Source of the DNA: Cyclospora cayetanensis
Lineage: Eukaryota; Apicomplexa; Conoidasida; Eucoccidiorida; Eimeriidae
DNA: 64,000 nucleotides
Reading direction: 5' to 3'
Assembly: GCF_002999335.1 (NCBI RefSeq)
Contig: NW_020312120.1
Coordinates: forward strand, 20,507-84,506
Part shown: positions 1-11,966 of the stretch, piece by piece
Position numbering within the stretch: position 1 is the stretch's first letter
How the letters are laid out: every line of letters starts with the position of its first letter
Position numbers and translations under genes: made by a program
Notes under the pieces: model-generated
What the model saw: only the letters and a program-made list of their open reading frames with translations
Databases searched by the model: none
Told to the model about the DNA's origin: nothing

Positions 1-814
1 TACAAAAGGAGACAATTTCAGCCAAGATCTCGGTGAATCTCGGTACAAAACTTGCTACGAAGTTTTCTAGTGTGTCCATCAATAATCCCTATATCCTTCC
101 TGTCCTACGCCTCATCGCTTCACTCTCTAGCGCTCCATCTAATGTCTCAGTAGGGAGGCACTGAAGTCCGGACACTTCCAATTCTTTGAAACCTTATTGA
201 TCACTTCTCCAAAGACCCTCGCCTTCTCCTACCCACGCACACCCCAGAATTTCCGACATTGGGGTAAGGCAACAGGGCGTTCGATGATGTACCAGTCAAC
301 CACTCCCAGTATGTACAGAGAGTCACACAAGGCAGTTAGCGCACACCCACACAACCTTGCTTCTTGTGGTACCGAGCTGGCATAGTCTGCAATAAGTGAT
401 GCATATGAGCAGTCAAACTAATTGGTCGATTCCCAACTACATCTCACTTAAGTATAACTGGTTTAGCGTGGTAATGAGGAACTCTTTTTCACTCGCGATT
501 TTGGCACTATTAGCGAATGGATTAGTTTCAAAAGCATATTGCACAATGAAGATAGATATCTTCGATCAACATAATCAAAAGTGATTGGACAGCAGAATAG
601 TCATCTGCTGGGATGTCGCGAGGGCGCGTCGGTGACTGTGTTGGGGATGCCCTCAATATACATCATCGTTAAGCTGCACTACAGAAAAGGCCCCCTGCAG
701 AGAATTGTTTTCGAGCTATCAAAATCTCGAAAACTCATGGCAAGGTACATTGATGACTGATGGCACGTCTGGACAGCATGATGATGTCGATGTGATTTGT
801 GCCGTTATCTTTTA
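1..814. other. CAG-free intergenic/retroelement-flank sequence
   Basis: No gene is legible here. If the minus-strand Ty3/gypsy remnant at about 815-2150 was once complete, its integrase would lie in this stretch, but I cannot read integrase motifs. The region lacks the CAG/CTG tracts of the central 50 kb. Confidence 0.4.
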
Positions 815-2150
815 CGCTTCAGCACACCACATGCAGTTCCTTTTCCCGTATTAGGTAACGCTGCCTGGTTTTAGCGAAAGCAATGAGATTATTAAGCTGC
901 AGTCCGATACTTGCTACTGTCATTTCTTCTGAAAAGGATAGCACCCACCTCTACGTCACTAGTATCGGACGCTAGGAAGAAATAGCTTTTTATAATATCG
1001 GACAGCCTGAATGCCGGAGAAGCTCTACGGCGGCTAATAAGCATCGCCACTGTATCATATGCCTCTAACGAGGCGATATACTGCGCTTTGGCCAGTAGAT
1101 TAGTCACAGGTGCAACGATGTAAAGAAAAAGGTCCTCCTTGCTAGGCTCATTAGAGTCCCGAATAAGCTGCCGTTGCATTCAACTGAGGTATCAACGCAG
1201 ATTCAAATGGAATACAGGTACAACCCTGCGCGCAAGTGTTAGTGTGGAGTGCCGTTTCCTGCATGCTATTTGGGCGAAAGGGGATTTGAAAGACAATTTT
1301 AGTTGAGTCATATGTCGATTCGACCGGAAAACCACGCTTTAAAAGAAATAATCAGCCAACATGAGGCATCGAGAAATCATGGTATACAGAAAAGCTGTTC
1401 AAGGGCTAAAATAGACCTCACCCAAAATCAACACCGAGTTGTGTCTAAAGGCGCTGGCCGAATCCTTAACTTTGCTGTTTTTCAGCAAATAACTGTACTG
1501 CCAGTCAATCTCCTCTTCTTGCTGTGGGACTTTTAATACAACGAAACACAGCCTCAGGCTGACCCAAGAGTTTGCTCAACATGGTGTGCTGGACGACCAA
1601 AAAGCGGCCAGCCTGCTGGACGCTCCTCAATACTAGCACATTCACAGAGTACTTCTTAATATTTGCCCTTAATGCTGCTCCTCAGCTTAAAGGCTGAAAG
1701 TTCATTGAGTTGCCTAATAAAGAGGTGGTTGCGTGCATGATACAAATATTCTTCTTTTGCTGTACTGCTGAACCCCCCCCATGGAGACTCTGACTTACCA
1801 CATTTCGGCATCGACTACTATACGCAACTCACTATAGATGAAGTGGTCGGTGTTAAGAGAATCAGTAGATGCTTTTTTCTTACGCTCTCTGGGCAACCAC
1901 AAGGCGCGGCTATGGCCTTATGGGCGCCTACTATTGGGTAGTCCATGGCATTCCTAGTATTGTTACGTCGCGGCCCATACGTCCAACATACAAGTCACGG
2001 AACATGCTGCTAGGGCCCAATGCCGATTTGAAGTAGTGTGTACCTGTTGTAGTTTCGCCATTCCTTGCGTTCTGCGGCCCATCAGCAAATAATAGTGTCA
2101 CAGTTTGCGCTAATGAGTGAATATGCAGATTGCATTCAGGCTCCATCTCG
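815..2150 (-). mobile_element. Decayed Ty3/gypsy retrotransposon pol (PR to RNase H)
   Basis: Pieces of a Ty3/gypsy polyprotein can be read in order on the minus strand. The open stretch 2146-1931 ends in DVTILGMPW, the segment that closes the aspartic-protease region in gypsy elements (D/I-I-L-G-M-x-W). The open stretch 1179-892 has P-V-T-N-L-L near its start and S-D-T-S-D-V-E-V-G-A-I-L, matching the RT-to-RNase H junction (family form TDAS-x-x-G-x-GAVL). A shifted frame at about 898-815 continues with IAFAKTRQRY and REKEL, the RNase H segment usually written VAFxSRKL...Y...EKEL. The roughly 750 bases between protease and RNase H are where RT should be, but they are full of stops. Stops and frame changes show that it is dead. 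No LTRs were recognised. Confidence 0.72.
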
Positions 2151-3345
2151 GATTATAGATCCACTTCACACCCAGTTGCGAGCAACCCCAGCAGTTCCCG
2201 ACCAGTATGTTTAAAGTATGTCATACCAGAACTGACTTTTGGTGGGTCCCCCAGGGAGGCTTGATCCTCTGTAGCCTCGTTCACTGCACTGCGGCGTGCG
2301 AAGGCGCTTGTCATTTCCCTCATGCGCCCTAGTTGTTCGCCAAGCAGCCTGCTTCCTTTGGCTGTTTTCTGAGCTGCCTAAGAGTGTGGGTTGCGTCTGT
2401 CCTCCTTTTCTCGTTCATCGTAGACGGTAGACTAGGCCCGCAAAAATACGAGGTTCTATTCCCCGATTTGACTCTTCCTTTCCAACCCAGGTTGCAGAAG
2501 TTGCACGCATTTGCTTCTGATAGTAAACGTATTCAATTACTTGCTGAAAGCCAGCTGGTAGCCCGGTTACTGTTCATAGTCGGTGCCCATCCTGCACCCA
2601 CCTAGCCTGATAATATGGGTAGAGCTTAGCGAAATTACTGATAAAGTACCCGTTGTGGCTTTTGTGAACCAAAACTCATAGCTCTCGATACACCGATCTA
2701 CGTGAGATTCATCTGTTCAGCGTTCCCAGTTTTTCCAAGACTGGTTGTTGAACTGAATATACAATCGACCGAAATTCCAAGATTTTAAAAATGAAGGCTT
2801 AAACGAAGGTAATCTTCACCGGTGCATGAATTATTCTGCATGGATAGAGGCAGCAACGAAGTACTTCTTCCTCCAAGGAGCACTCTTTTCTCTATCTTAG
2901 GGGTATATCGCGACGTACTTTTCCAGCCTGCTGATGAAGGCGTCTAGTACACGCCCATCATTACGACCTTCATACTTCTCTGGTCGCATTGGCGACGCTT
3001 TTGTAGCTATATCAGCGCCTTGAAAATCGTGCCTCTCTACCACCTATGGAGCTGCTGTGTTCAGAACATCGTGCAGGCCGGCCTCAGCCTTCTCCATACG
3101 CTTTGCGCCTCATCCCACTTTCACCGCCACTGGTATTTTCCCAGACCGTTGCCTTCGAAACATCCGAGTATCGGATACCAGAGGCAAATTTTATAGGGAA
3201 TCCTGACAACTCTTTGCTTCCAAACTCAGTTGATAAGCACATAATAGCTACATTGAACCATGTGATGCAACCAAGTGTAACGCTCTATATGACGTCGTTG
3301 CAGGCTGACATCTAGCTCTACACTCACAGGCTCAAACGAGAGTTT
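2151..3345. other. Unresolved CAG-free sequence beside retroelement remnants
   Basis: Short open frames occur on both strands but none shows a domain, splice-consistent exon or compositional signal. On the minus strand this is upstream of the protease fragment, so it could hold decayed gag sequence. I see no zinc-knuckle pattern that would prove it. Confidence 0.3.
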
Positions 3346-3660
3346 TAGAGTGTTTTCTTTAAGGGCTTTTGCTTTACCTAGCCTCACCGCGCACCTCAGA
3401 GTTAGCCACATGAGGGGACAGAGTTGGCTAAGGTGGATTGCTGCTCCCTGTAAGGACTGCGAGCAATCACAGCTAGTTGCAAATAGCACACATAGCAGAC
3501 GAACGCCAGGTCACACTTTCCCATATCAAGCTAAGAAGCAACATCGTGCGATAATAAGCCCTACAAGCAAACCAAATAGTCACTTCTTTCCCAATTCGTA
3601 GCTAATATAATTGATGCAGTAGTAATTGGTCAAGTGTAGCTCAGCCCACTACACAGACAG
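3346..3660 (+). mobile_element. RNase H-region fragment of a Ty3/gypsy element, + orientation
   Basis: The stretch around 3530-3600 resembles 57660-57740 at nucleotide level. Both share a core of CAAACCAA(A)TAG(G)TCACTTCT followed by ATTCG, and both have TCGTGC/CGTGCT then GATAATAAG/GTAATAAG just upstream. In the 57.6 kb copy the same alignment continues upstream into a recognisable RNase H segment. The open frame ending at 3601 finishes KPNSHFFPNS, against KPIGHFYTDS in the other copy, which resembles the F-x-x-x-TDH step of gypsy RNase H. Its orientation is opposite to the 0.8-2.1 kb remnant, so at least two insertions are involved. Confidence 0.5.
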
Positions 3661-4520
3661 TCAATCCACAAAGGACAACATGGCCTCAGGGCAACTGGGA
3701 GAGCCCAGGATATTGGAGAGGAAGTAGAATCAATTGATCGCTGTGTAGAGGTGTTCGTACACATTATGACTCTGTAGTCGGAGGCCTCACAAGAAGCCTC
3801 ACTGTATCGGTAAAACAGGAGCTGCACACCTAATACATTCCACATCTCAGTCTCTCTGTAAAGCGTCCCCTAGCTGTCAACAAGTTATAAAAACCATACC
3901 TAAGTTTAATTCTAAATATGTCCATCCGAGTCCATGAGCAGCAGAGTCTCTGTCAAAAAAGGGAATCTCTACAAGGAACTCTTGGGTCTGTGTTTCTGCG
4001 TTAGATGGAACGCTAGATAAAGTACGGACAAGCAGATATATTACGGCATTGCAGGACACACAGAAAACTCAAAGTACAACAGCGCCACCCGCCTTAGCAG
4101 ACAGCTTAACATTACCATCGAATGTTCGGGAGTCCCGAACCCTATCATTAAATACGTGGCAAAGAAGGGTGACCAGTGAGAAGAGTATGCTTGTTCTTGG
4201 AATAGGTCTCAGATCTCAATTGTTATTCCTATTACAAAAGGATGCAAGTCTAAGCTGGGAAGCCAGATGCCAGCACGAAAACAGCCTCATGCACAAATCA
4301 CTGCCAAGGTGGCTTCATGCTGCCAATTGAATACTCCACAGCGCTAAGAAATGTGCGCTTTCGGCTGCCCTAGTGCCTCTTGCTGCAATTCTACGCACTG
4401 ATGCCGCCGCTGGTCCAACTGGTGACGATATGTAAAGGACATATGCGCTTCCTGCGTGTTCCTACTGCTGGGGGAGCTGTATTGCTGCTGTTTCAGCATC
4501 AGCAGCTGCCGCTAGCGAGT
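3661..4520. other. No gene recognised
   Basis: Low-information sequence between the retroelement flank and the first CAG-containing gene. The first CTG/CAG tracts start at about 4480, marking the change to the repeat-bearing core. Confidence 0.4.
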
Positions 4521-4570
4521 AGCTGCTCATCGAAGCGGAGCGATGAGTCGATAGCAGCAGAGCAGCAAGA

Positions 4571-5284
4571 TTACTCCACGAATGCCATGATGCTCCGTGC
4601 TACAGCCCCCGCGAGGTGCCAGTTCGTGTGTGACCAGACATACGCGGAGAAACAGGAGGCAGATGCTCCTAAAGACTTGACGCAACAGCAGCAAAGCACC
4701 AGTATCAGGCCGAGGCAGCCGGTTGAGAAGGATGCAGCAAACCACAGCGGTACATTGTAGATGCATTGCAGCAGTAGCGCAGCAGAAGCCACCCAGCGAT
4801 CTGTCATATGGACTGCACGTACAACCCAATTATGCCTCTGACCCGAAAAGATGAAGTCCGACAAAAATGAAGCTAAGGTCACAACCAGCCATACATACGC
4901 CTCCACCTCATGCTCGACGCTCCTAAGGCTCCGACCGCTCCTGCTGGTGTAGAAGAGGCAAAAGGAGGGAACGAGGTAGAAAAAGCACGAGATGCCAACC
5001 AGAACCGATCGGCGGTGGCCCCAGCGAAATGAAGATCCTACGCTCCAATAGTGGTTCAATGCGCGTCTAACAACGCCCCTGGGATTGCTACTGATCCTTT
5101 GGCTCATGCTTGTGCGGATCATGTAGTTGCCTACATCATTGCTGCCTTGCAACTTACGAACCACCTGTTCTTGCGCCATAGTACAGGAGCTGTTACATAG
5201 GCTGCTGTTGCTGCTGTGAGTGCTGCTGACCGCTTTCGCTACTCCTGCTGTCCTGCTGGGTGCTGCTACTCCACTGGCTGTCAC
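4571..5284 (-). CDS. Polytopic membrane protein, unknown function
   Basis: A 237-residue single-exon reading frame. The first ~35 residues are Ser/Ala-rich and low complexity, and translation may instead begin at an internal Met just after them (MAQEQVV). A basic segment follows, then hydrophobic segments at about residues 94-114 (GISCFFYLVPSF), 128-146 (VWLVVTLASFLSDFIF), and two close together at about 165-205 (WVASAALLLQCIYN and LGLILVLCCCC), before a short amphipathic tail. Four membrane spans are likely. Charged loops between spans (for example SGQRHNW and MTDRW) look like real protein rather than a CAG shadow. I do not recognise the family. The opposite strand is open only in CTG-derived low-complexity sequence, so the minus frame is preferred. 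Confidence 0.6.
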   Translation of the reverse strand: MTASGVAAPSRTAGVAKAVSSTHSSNSSLCNSSCTMAQEQVVRKLQGSNDVGNYMIRTSMSQRISSNPRGVVRRALNHYWSVGSSFRWGHRRSVLVGISCFFYLVPSFCLFYTSRSGRSLRSVEHEVEAYVWLVVTLASFLSDFIFSGQRHNWVVRAVHMTDRWVASAALLLQCIYNVPLWFAASFSTGCLGLILVLCCCCVKSLGASASCFSAYVWSHTNWHLAGAVARSIMAFVE

Positions 5285-7390
5285 TGCTCCTCAGGGAGGA
5301 GCACTGGTCCCCATCATTGATTAAAAAGCTGTGGCAGGTAGTGCTGGTGCGGCTGATAGCATTGATGCTGTCTCGTGCACGTTTCGAGATCATCTGCTGT
5401 TGCTGTTGCTGTTGCTGTGTAGCCGCCTGTGTTGCAGCTGCGACCGCGGCTGGTGTCGTACTCGTGGTTCCTGTTTAGGATGCTGCTGCTCTCACGGCAA
5501 GTAGCATAGGGGTTTCAAACAAAGCCCGTGTGAAATTAAGAGGTCCTTATAGTGCGTCTTGTGCGTCGTCGCTAGCGGCACTGCCAGCAGCCGCTGTACC
5601 AGTGGCAGTGCAGAGTATACGCTTATAGCTCCGGTCACACGATAATCCCTCGCAAGCTGCGTCTAAAGACCCGGCTTTATTGAGCACCAAGGGGCGGAGG
5701 TGCGACACTGAGAGGTGTCCTGCCGCGCCTTCCGATGGCTTCAAGACACCAGCCAGCGCATTCAGCACTCGCATTCCTGGTATGCACTTTGCCGACGTTA
5801 AACCCCAGCTACAGCGCAATTCATAATAAGGAAAAACAGTATTTTGATGAAAAAAGCAAAATAGCGATAACAATAGCTAAAAGCACACAGTTACTGAGTA
5901 CGGTCAGTCCCCTCGGCGGCCTGGGAAATTATTGCGCTCAAGCGTGAAACTCAAACCCTAACGCTGAACCTGTAGTCTCTGAAGCTCCTAAATGGCGTAT
6001 TCAGAGACATAGAGTGAAAGAAGGACGGCGTTAAAGCTGAGCAACGTACTGTGGAGCATGGCGACGATGCTGCACGATCGACACACGTACGCAGTCGGGC
6101 TTCCACATTGCCCCTATAGGGGGGCAACTCCATAAGGCTTAGAGTAGAAAACTCGAAGATTTGCAAGCTGAAGGGTGGATGGAGCGGTGGTGAGCTCTCA
6201 GAGAGGCAGAGAGGGCCTGGGAATCCTGGGTACGCTGCACTGTTAGCCCGTACATCAGCTGAATCTCCAAATAAGCAGCTGCTGCATCTTAGCTTCACAG
6301 CTGTGCTTGAGAATGATCATGCAGTCTGCACTAGGTGTTTGGCGTGTAGCTTTGAAGGGCTTAGACCCAAACATTTAAGGTTTTTCTCTTAACCAACGTA
6401 GGCTTCGCTGCCTTGACCTGGACGCTGGACCCTAGCCACAACCACTATGAGTTGCTGCCCGCTGATCCATAAACCCTTAACCCCGTTGCCTGTGGCTCCG
6501 CAAACCCCTTTTTTAGCTTCTACAATGGGCAGCATTCAACTTGCTTTCTTTGCCAGATCTCAACGTGAAACCTCTACTCAATCCAGAGCCTATGCATAAT
6601 AAGGCGCACGTAAACCCTACCCCAGAACAGCCTATGTCCTACACATGGAGGAGTAGCTCAAATACTTGCGCTTTAGACCTCATTCCCAAAATACCACAGA
6701 TGTGCCGGAAGAAAACATAAAGGCTAGCTATGGTAACCTAGATTGCCACCTGCAGAGCCCAGAACTTTACCGGGCCAAGTTTTGCTATGGAGCTTTCTGC
6801 TACACTAATATTTATATGTAAACGAGTTGAGATTGGACTATTTCATTGGTCTTTTCTTGCTTCTGACTTGCCGCAGAAGAGCTATCGCGCCATATATGCG
6901 AGGACCCAGCGTTGCTGGTGTCCCCCGTACAAACTAAGTGCAGCTACAAATGAACGCTCGCAGTGCTCAATAGACATTACAGCAACTCGCGTCGTAGCCG
7001 TCCCTCTCACCTCATGTGAAAGCACTGAGGGGCCCAGGCAGGCGAGACTCTTCCCGAACGCCGTAACTTTTTGTCAAGCTGGAACCATGTTCAGACTTAA
7101 GTATCTCCCAACAGAGACGTTAGGGGAGACGTTAGACACAGAAGACTACATCTTATTATATCAAGTTAATGCTAATTTGCAGTACATAAGTGGTGCTGAC
7201 ACAAAAAACGAGTGGTCCTTGTTTTTCGGATTCTACAGAAAGCCTTGCTAGTGTAGTAGAAAGCACCAAAAGTGTAGTTCAGCCAGATTCAGGAGGGAGA
7301 AAGCTCTCTCAGAAAGCACTCAAAAAGTCTTTCTAAAGTTCGCATTGTGTCTGAAGCTAATTATTTCCCTAAGCCCACCTTAAAGGGGGG
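5285..7390. other. Mostly non-coding; one possible exon at 6787-7251 (+)
   Basis: The stretch has scattered telomere-like words (AAACCCTAA near 5954, AAACCCTTAACCCC near 6471, TAAACCCTA near 6610) and no array. A plus-strand open frame at 6787-7251 ends in a segment (MFRLKYLPTETLGETL, then EDYILLYQ and ANLQYIS) that reads like folded protein, possibly an exon or a gene relic. I could not place it in a family or find matching exons. A minus-strand frame at 5547-5873 ends in an Ala-rich tail and is equally unproven. Confidence 0.35.
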
Positions 7391-7391
7391 C

Positions 7392-7871
7392 TTAGGGTTT
7401 CTTGAAGTGTTGTTCTGCTGCAAAGCGCAGCAGTGGCCACTCGCGGTGGACGTACGCCTGCCCATATATCTCTTTGAGCTTGCTTTTGTACTCGTTCAGT
7501 ATCTGCTGCTGCTGCTGCTGGAAGAGCAGCTGCTGCGGCCGCTGCATCAAGGTAGCGACCAGCGGCTTCTGTTTTTGCAGCTGCTGCAGCTGCTGATGCC
7601 GCAGCACCAGAGCAGAAGCAGAAGCGGCAAGCCAGCGTTCAATTTTGCTTTTCTGTGCATCAAAGGGTGAAGGAGGCTTGCTGCAGAGCGGCCCCGCAGA
7701 GGGCGATATGGTCCTTCTCCCCTTGTCGTTCGTGGCAAAACCGCGCGCGCACACCAACTCTCCCGCTGCAGCCTTGATTTGCACGGGTAGCTCTGAACAG
7801 AAGGGGAGGGTGAGAGGTGGATGCACTGAAACCCGCGCATGCCCAAGGCAGAAAAGAGTGGCGGAAGCCAT
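7392..7871 (-). CDS. Gln-rich small protein, possibly mitochondrial
   Basis: A 159-residue frame without introns. The first ~50 residues are rich in Ala, Arg, Ser and hydrophobics with almost no acids, like a mitochondrial presequence. The middle and C-terminal half is helical and basic (KSKIERWLAASA, then a short Gln run, then NEYKSKLKEIYGQAY and HREWPLLRFAAEQHF). The Gln run is a CAG tract. The plus-strand readings of the same interval are CTG shadows (poly-Leu, poly-Cys). The C-terminal block has mixed composition and looks constrained. The family is unknown; a mitochondrial ribosomal or respiratory accessory subunit is a guess only. It lies upstream of and divergent from the primase gene, about 680 bases away. 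Confidence 0.5.
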   Translation of the reverse strand: MASATLFCLGHARVSVHPPLTLPFCSELPVQIKAAAGELVCARGFATNDKGRRTISPSAGPLCSKPPSPFDAQKSKIERWLAASASALVLRHQQLQQLQKQKPLVATLMQRPQQLLFQQQQQQILNEYKSKLKEIYGQAYVHREWPLLRFAAEQHFKKP

Positions 7872-8554
7872 CTCCTTGACTATCTACCCCAAACTCCTGC
7901 GGTGGGCAGCATCAGGCTGTTCCAGCCTCCCAGAAGCACACGGCATGCCAAAAATCAGTCAGACCACCCCAAAGGGGTGAGTAGAGAGGCTAAGGGATCC
8001 GGGCCAGGGGCAAGTGCCATCGGATTTCTGTTAAAACCACGTTATGCCAGAATTTGCTGGGGCCAGTGGTCTTCTTACGAGAGTCTCGATGTTTCCACTG
8101 CAGTCTCGATGGCAGAGTTTGATTCGGGATTCCACGAGAACGCAACGGTCGCACGCGGGGTAGGGCCCCGAGGGGGCCCCCCGGAGAGTTCCTGCTCATG
8201 GCTACTACCCCGCTGCTGCTGGTGCAGCATTCTCTACTGGGGCTGCATGGGTGGTTACGGTGGGGTTGTCGCCACATAATTCGAGTTCTTCCATGAGGCA
8301 AAGTTCGCAAAGAAACATTTAATGGTTTCTATGGTGTCTTTGACTCTGCTAATAGACTGACGTCGGCCGAAGGCCGAAGGTTCCAGTGCTGCCCACCACG
8401 AGGGTTCATGATTCACAGTTCAGACTTTATCCTGCGGAGTTCCTTTTGCAAGGGCCAGCTCCTTGCTTCCTTCTTTCGGTTCAAAGGCGTGCGCGCCTTC
8501 TCCCCTTGTGTTGCTGCCTAGGGTCTCTCGCTTGCGCTTTATGGTTTACAGAGT
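7872..8554. promoter_or_regulatory. Divergent intergenic region upstream of primase gene
   Basis: About 680 bases separate the minus-strand Gln-rich gene from the start of the plus-strand primase gene, so both promoters should be here. It contains a dense G/C block at about 8155-8180 made of overlapping GGGGCCCC-type palindromes. No TATA-like motif or known coccidian cis-element could be assigned by eye. Confidence 0.3.
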
Positions 8555-11500
8555 GTGTGGCTAAACGCAATGCCGCATGCCTCCCGATCCAGCGAGGCTC
8601 ACCGGCCCTTGGGCTTGTTGGGGAGGTTCCCACACCCAATTTCGGTGTACGGACAAATCCCCTCATCACCCAGCGCGCAGGTGGATGTCTTTGAAGCCGC
8701 AACAGCTCACCGGCTCCGCGGTAAGCAAACCAGCAAACTCCACACTCTACCCCAGGCATACTCTGATTCCCATCGCAGATCCCTGCGCTGCACTTCGGCG
8801 TTCAGAGGCCCGGCCTTAAAGCAGTGTTCTAGGGCTGGGGATTCTTTGGGTTCACCGATTTAGAGTTACGGATGTCCGTAAAACTGGCGCTTAGGGGTTT
8901 GCGGTGTCTGCGCAGTGTTGCACTTCCTCGACGAAAAGTTCGGGTTGGACTCTTCTACAAACCCCGCCCTTTTGCGAAGCACACCTGGCACGCCTGCAGC
9001 AGCTGCAGGAGCTGTAGCACCAACCGCAACACCCACCAAGCCGCTCTATGTGCAGCTGGAGGAGATGCTGCAGGAGGGGGGGCTGATGCTACCGCCTGCA
9101 GCCTCGGCAACAGCTACTGAAGCCCAGAGGCAGGAAGTTTCGGAAAGAGACTGCGTGTCGCACTTTGCCCTCCGCCTAGCGTGAGCTTTAAAACGCCTGG
9201 AGCACCCGATTACACCATTAACGCAAACCGTATGGATTGCTTGTGTGGAGCGCTTGGCCGTCAAGTGTTGCGCGTCCCGCGCACTGAACACACTTCTCAG
9301 GTTGCGGCTTAGAGGCTTTGGACGTTTCATGGCATGACGGATTTTGTGATGCAGATTCAGCCGGGACCGTGATAAGCAGCGCTGGCTGATCCAGCAAGAA
9401 AGTCGTCTCTTGATGTATCGCTTCGGTAAATCCAAGCCATCTTTCAAGCTTTCTTTCTGTCTTGTGTCTATGGGTGGCTGTGGCCGTCTGTCTGTGCACC
9501 CAGATACTCCGAAGGCTTCAGAGTTTGGGATGTCTTTTTTTGCGCAGAGAGACTCTGCGCTTTCAGGGACTTGAGCGATGGAACCCTTAGCTTGGTTTCA
9601 AGTTTCCTGCAGCAGGAAGGCCTTCACTATGCCACTGTGAGGCATGACAGCCGTACGAGCTACCCTGATGTGGTGCGGATGTTCTCTGCGGGCTCTTGGT
9701 CGCAGTCGGTCTGTGCATGCAGCGAGAAGGACAAGTGTTTAGAGCTAACTGTGCTTGCAGGTGCCGCGCCCTAGAGATCCTGTGGCAAACTCGGCGGCTG
9801 AGCGATTGTGGAGAAAAGCCACTTCCTTCCTTAGGGGGCCTTTCGCCCAGCAAGTTCAGCAGCTCTACATTGTAAGCCTCAAGGGGAGTCAGGGTGCTAG
9901 ACGATGAAGGGGGAAGGGGAATGTTGGGAGCGAGAAGGCGGCAGCGGCATCGTTCGTAGGACACCCACCCGCCTACAAGAGGCCATGAGGCTGCGAATCT
10001 GCTACAACGGCTACTGCAGATTTCGCTTTCGAGTTCTGTGCGTGTGGTGCTTTCTAAGGTCCCGTGTTTCCCAGATGCAGGACAGCTCGTTCGGAATCGT
10101 CGCGTGTATATCCAGAGTAAGGGCACATAATGCAGCGTTGAAACGGGCACATAATATAGCGTTAAGGGCTCGTGCATGACTTTCCTTTTTGCGGATTGCC
10201 GGCCCCCCTCTCCACCAAAGCGAGTCAACAGCCCCTCTGAACTCGGGGGAACCATACGCCTTACGGGTGTTTTCCTGCAGATATGATGGCCTACGTGCCC
10301 GATACAGAGCTAGATGCCGTCATTTGCGGGAAGCTTCGGTTAGCTGTCGCGACACCCAGCGAGCTCGGAGCCGTAGAGGACCCTCCAGGCGTCTTTTTAA
10401 CCCGAAAAGCAGCAGTTCATGCTTTCGACACGCACTTGTTATTCCTATCCAGGCTCAACTAGGGCTCGAGTTCTGAACTTCGTGCTGGGTGTTTGCAGGG
10501 GGGCAATGACCAAGTCCTTTGAATTGCTAGAAGGGCGCCAAGTCGCGCTACAGGTGTGCTTTCAGTGTATGCCCCACTGCAAAGAAGCAGCACTGGAGAA
10601 ATCAGATGCGCACGACCCACTGTTTGGGGTCTACTAGCATTTGCAGGCTGTCTGATGCATGGGGTTTGCCTGCAGAATTCCGTTTTCTCGGACTCTAGAG
10701 TTGGCAAGCTGCTTACTGCGGCGCCCACTGTCTACTTGGGTAAGCGAGCCATACGTTCGACAAACTTGAGACTTTTACTCCCCTGTCACTGCTGATAGAT
10801 CGCATAACGCAGTGACAGGGTGCACGTATAAGGCATAAGTTTACAGGGTGCAGAGATTGTCCGCAGGCAGAGATTTCAACAAAAACGTTGCGGAGAGTAC
10901 TGAGGAGCGCCTGACGCCCCAGTCTATAAAACTGGTCAGAGTTCTGAAAGATTACCAAAGCCTTGTTTTCTCGCCAGACGCATGGAGACAAAAGCCTGAA
11001 ATCTATTCTTCAGAGCCACTTACGGGGGCGGGCGCACGGGGGGAAGGGGCATTTTGTAGAGCTGCTGCGTCTGCTTACAGGTGTGGAAGGACTCCTTTCC
11101 TCCTTGCATGCGGCGCCTCTACGAGAGCTACATGTGAGACGGGGCCCCCCATCCCAATTGCCTCCTCAACATCGATCTCTAGCTCCCTCGAGCTCTGCAT
11201 CCCTGCATATATATACATATCTTGCCTTTCTAAGCCTTGCCTTGCTGCCGTTGCAGGGCAGAGCACCACCTGCGTCATGGAGGTCGCATGCAGTTGTGGC
11301 TCTTCTTTAAGGTAAGCATCGACAAAACAGAATAGGAAGTAACTGCCGAAATAACGTAAGAGGCAGAAACAATGGTTACGGACGCGTCGAGGCTTGCGGT
11401 GTAGGGAGCCGGGATGACCCTGGAAGAAAACCTTCAATTCAACCGACAAGTTTGGAGGGAAGCACAAAAATTCGAAAAGGAGTATGGTTCCAGCCTTAAG

Positions 11501-11885
11501 CCCGCGTCGGCATATACGCCCTCTGACGCAGCTACTCTGTGGTCTTTGTGGGCAATGTGCGAACCCTCGAGCTTGCATGACGCTTCAAAGTGCAACACTT
11601 GCGACTCAGGCATGCGTATAACGTCCGGCACATGTACGGTCTCGAGGGGAAGCGGACGAACTACGCCCCCATGCGATGCACCCAAATCATCAATGGCAGC
11701 GTCATCGGGGTAAATCGCAATTTTTAATTATAAAGCTGCAAGTGGCATGCCGAGGGGCTTCTTGCTCTTGTTTTGCCGACAGTCAACTAGGAGGGTGCGC
11801 TGACCGCAGTCATTAGCAGTATTGAAGAGCCTGTCACCATTAGCTGGTTCCGCAAGCCCGCCCTCAACAAAGAGATCTTGCACAT

Positions 11886-11966
<81 letters not shown>

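Noticed and set aside
5951..6625. Telomere-like AAACCCT words as a possible internal telomere array
   Set aside because: Only isolated, degenerate copies tens to hundreds of bases apart; no tandem run.
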